Both the position numbers and the translations under genes were made by a program. The notes below the pieces were generated by a model, which saw only the letters and a list, made by a program, of their open reading frames with translations, searched no databases and had not been told where the DNA came from. Shown one piece after another: positions 14,786 to 16,043 of a stretch of 16,043 nucleotides of DNA. The DNA comes from Candidatus Binatota bacterium (GTDB taxonomy: Bacteria > Desulfobacterota > Binatia > Bin18), in the NCBI GenBank assembly GCA_011523315.1, contig WTHE01000473.1, positions 1-16,043 on the forward strand, in the 5' to 3' direction. Every line of letters begins with the position of its first letter. Within the stretch, counting starts at the first letter, position 1.

Positions 14786-16043
14786 GTTGTTCCTCCAAGC
14801 CGGGTCATGACTTGTTCTGTGATTTCCCGTTGCACGTTTGGGATATCCGCGATGAAGTAGGTTCCAGCGATTTGGTTTACAGCAGCAACATCGTCCACCG
14901 CAATCCTCGCCCGGAGCGCTCGGTCGAGAGCGAGTTCACATATCCGGCGTATCGCTTCATCTCGTGCGTCTGTCACACCCCATCCTTGCGCAATCCGTTG
15001 TTGAAAGGCGCGGCCAGCCTCTTCCTCGCCGTCCAGCAGCGCAGTGGCGAGGGGAGTGATTGTGCGCATCGAGCCGTCTTTCAAACGAAAGGCGCCGTTC
15101 GCCAGCAGTTCAACGATACCGGTGCTCAGGAAGCTCTTTATGGATGACTCTGAGCTTCTGTGATTGCGCTGAAGAAGCAAGGAATTTACCTGCGCCACGG
15201 CGTTATCTGTATAGCTCGGACACTCTGACGATTCGCCGCACGCAAGTGTGCAAAGGAGTTGCGAGACTAAGGCGTATCCATCCAGACCCAGAGTATGCCG
15301 GACAGCCATCGCATCAGCCTCGTCATCGGCATCTGCGGCTGCGTGCGGAAGCATCTCTCTATGGACCCTCTCATCACTGACTTTCCGCTGAGGAACGGAT
15401 TGCTTGATTTTGACTTCGATCGGTCGTTGCATCCCCTCTCTTGCGTAGAGTGCATGACCGGTCTGGAGAGATGTGAGGTAGATCGCCTCCCGTTCTTCCA
15501 AACCGAGGGTCGAGGCGAGTAGAGCCTGATCGTCGCGCGACACCAACCTATGGACAATTTTGGCGTTCGTGTTCTTGATGACATCGGGCAGCAGTTTCGA
15601 CGGAATCTGCTCGACCACAGCCACCCCTTGGCCCATCGAACGCATCTCGGAGATCACGTTTGCGAAGAACTCAACGGCTTTGCCACGCGGGTTGCCGAGA
15701 TGTTCGGTCTGGCGCTCTTGAGCAACGTTCTTGAGGAGACGATGTGCCTCCTCAATTACAAGAACATGTCGTAGCTCGGACTCCCGTCTTGGAGCATACG
15801 GATCACGAGCAGGGTCTTTGGTTTGGCGGTACTCGCTGATGAACGTGAGAAGCAATCCGACGAGGAATGCCTTGTCGTCATCGTCTGAGAGAGCTTCCAA
15901 CTCAAACACAGTCGGATGATCCAGCCAACCTTTGATATCGGGCGGTTTTGATGAACTGAACAGCTGACCCTTGGAACCCACCGCAAGGCTATCTAGCCGA
16001 GTGATGATGGCCGTCCTGATATTGTCCGAGAGTTCTCCTTTGT
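14773..16043 (-). CDS. HerA/FtsK-superfamily ATPase, N-terminus beyond right edge
   Basis: The frame is open to the window edge; the GTG at 15981 is internal, because in-frame sequence (ELSDNIRTAIITRL) continues upstream. The 422 visible residues contain the second half of a HerA-type (DUF87-like) motor domain: WLDHPTVFELEAL, KAFLVGLLLTFISEYR, the Walker B strand HVLVIEEAHRLL (about 15733-15768), GKAVEFFANVISEMRSMGQG, then VVEQIPSKLLPDVIKNTNAK with the sensor Gln, and HRLVSRDDQ with the likely arginine finger. The Walker A loop is off the edge. A C-terminal region of about 200 residues (14776-15400) is helical and has no motif I recognise. HerA-type ATPases are hexameric DNA pumps that often pair with nucleases (NurA, or partners in defence systems). 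Coupling to the next gene fits such a pairing. Confidence 0.88.
   Translation of the reverse strand, partial: KGELSDNIRTAIITRLDSLAVGSKGQLFSSSKPPDIKGWLDHPTVFELEALSDDDDKAFLVGLLLTFISEYRQTKDPARDPYAPRRESELRHVLVIEEAHRLLKNVAQERQTEHLGNPRGKAVEFFANVISEMRSMGQGVAVVEQIPSKLLPDVIKNTNAKIVHRLVSRDDQALLASTLGLEEREAIYLTSLQTGHALYAREGMQRPIEVKIKQSVPQRKVSDERVHREMLPHAAADADDEADAMAVRHTLGLDGYALVSQLLCTLACGESSECPSYTDNAVAQVNSLLLQRNHRSSESSIKSFLSTGIVELLANGAFRLKDGSMRTITPLATALLDGEEEAGRAFQQRIAQGWGVTDARDEAIRRICELALDRALRARIAVDDVAAVNQIAGTYFIADIPNVQREITEQVMTRLGGTTWNL

Noticed and set aside
14719..15147. Plus-strand 142-codon frame in the island
   Set aside because: Antisense to the ATPase gene, whose motifs and operon overlaps are convincing.
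15979..15981. GTG as the start of the HerA-type ATPase
   Set aside because: In-frame, family-like sequence continues to the window edge and the motor domain would lack its Walker A half.
1..16043. tRNA, rRNA or CRISPR arrays
   Set aside because: No cloverleaf with conserved GTTCRA loop, no rRNA-like sequence, and no regularly spaced direct repeats seen on reading through.

Overview
The window is a GC-rich bacterial chromosome segment carrying a housekeeping and biosynthesis block on the + strand (1-13792), followed by a lower-GC, oppositely oriented accessory block (13881 to the right edge). The order valS-nadC-birA-coaX and then ilvN-ilvC-psd-pssA-leuA-leuB resembles arrangements known from Desulfobacterota and other deep, high-GC Gram-negative lineages. 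Psd and PssA imply a phosphatidylethanolamine-making membrane. I cannot place the organism more precisely from sequence alone.

Region 1 (1-7330) is a tightly packed run: valyl-tRNA synthetase (5' end missing), quinolinate phosphoribosyltransferase (NAD synthesis), a biotin-protein ligase without a DNA-binding domain, type III pantothenate kinase (CoA synthesis), and a divergent EF-G paralog whose GTPase motifs are partly degenerate. Gaps are short or the genes overlap, so this is probably one operon.

Region 2 (7331-10863) starts with a possible promoter. A small DUF465/YdcH-type protein, acetolactate synthase small subunit (ilvN, with no adjacent large subunit), ilvC, and the phosphatidylethanolamine pair psd and pssA follow. 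ilvN/ilvC and psd/pssA are each joined by 4-base ATGA overlaps. There is a perfect 11-bp hairpin just before ilvN and another hairpin just before psd.

Region 3 (10835-13792) looks like a complete leucine attenuation unit. A TTGACA promoter overlaps the end of pssA. It is followed by an unlisted 35-residue leader peptide containing a GLLLSLLLS run, two RNA hairpins, a strong intrinsic terminator, and then leuA and leuB. Together with ilvN and ilvC this covers part of branched-chain amino acid synthesis; ilvB, ilvD and leuCD are not in the window.

Region 4 (13793-16043) changes strand and drops to roughly half G+C by eye. It holds three overlapping minus-strand genes: a HerA/FtsK-superfamily ATPase running off the right edge, a 193-residue protein with a possible PD-(D/E)XK nuclease-like C-terminal half, and a 108-residue protein of unknown function. 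This is the best candidate for an undescribed system, perhaps a DNA-processing or defence cassette, but its function is inference.
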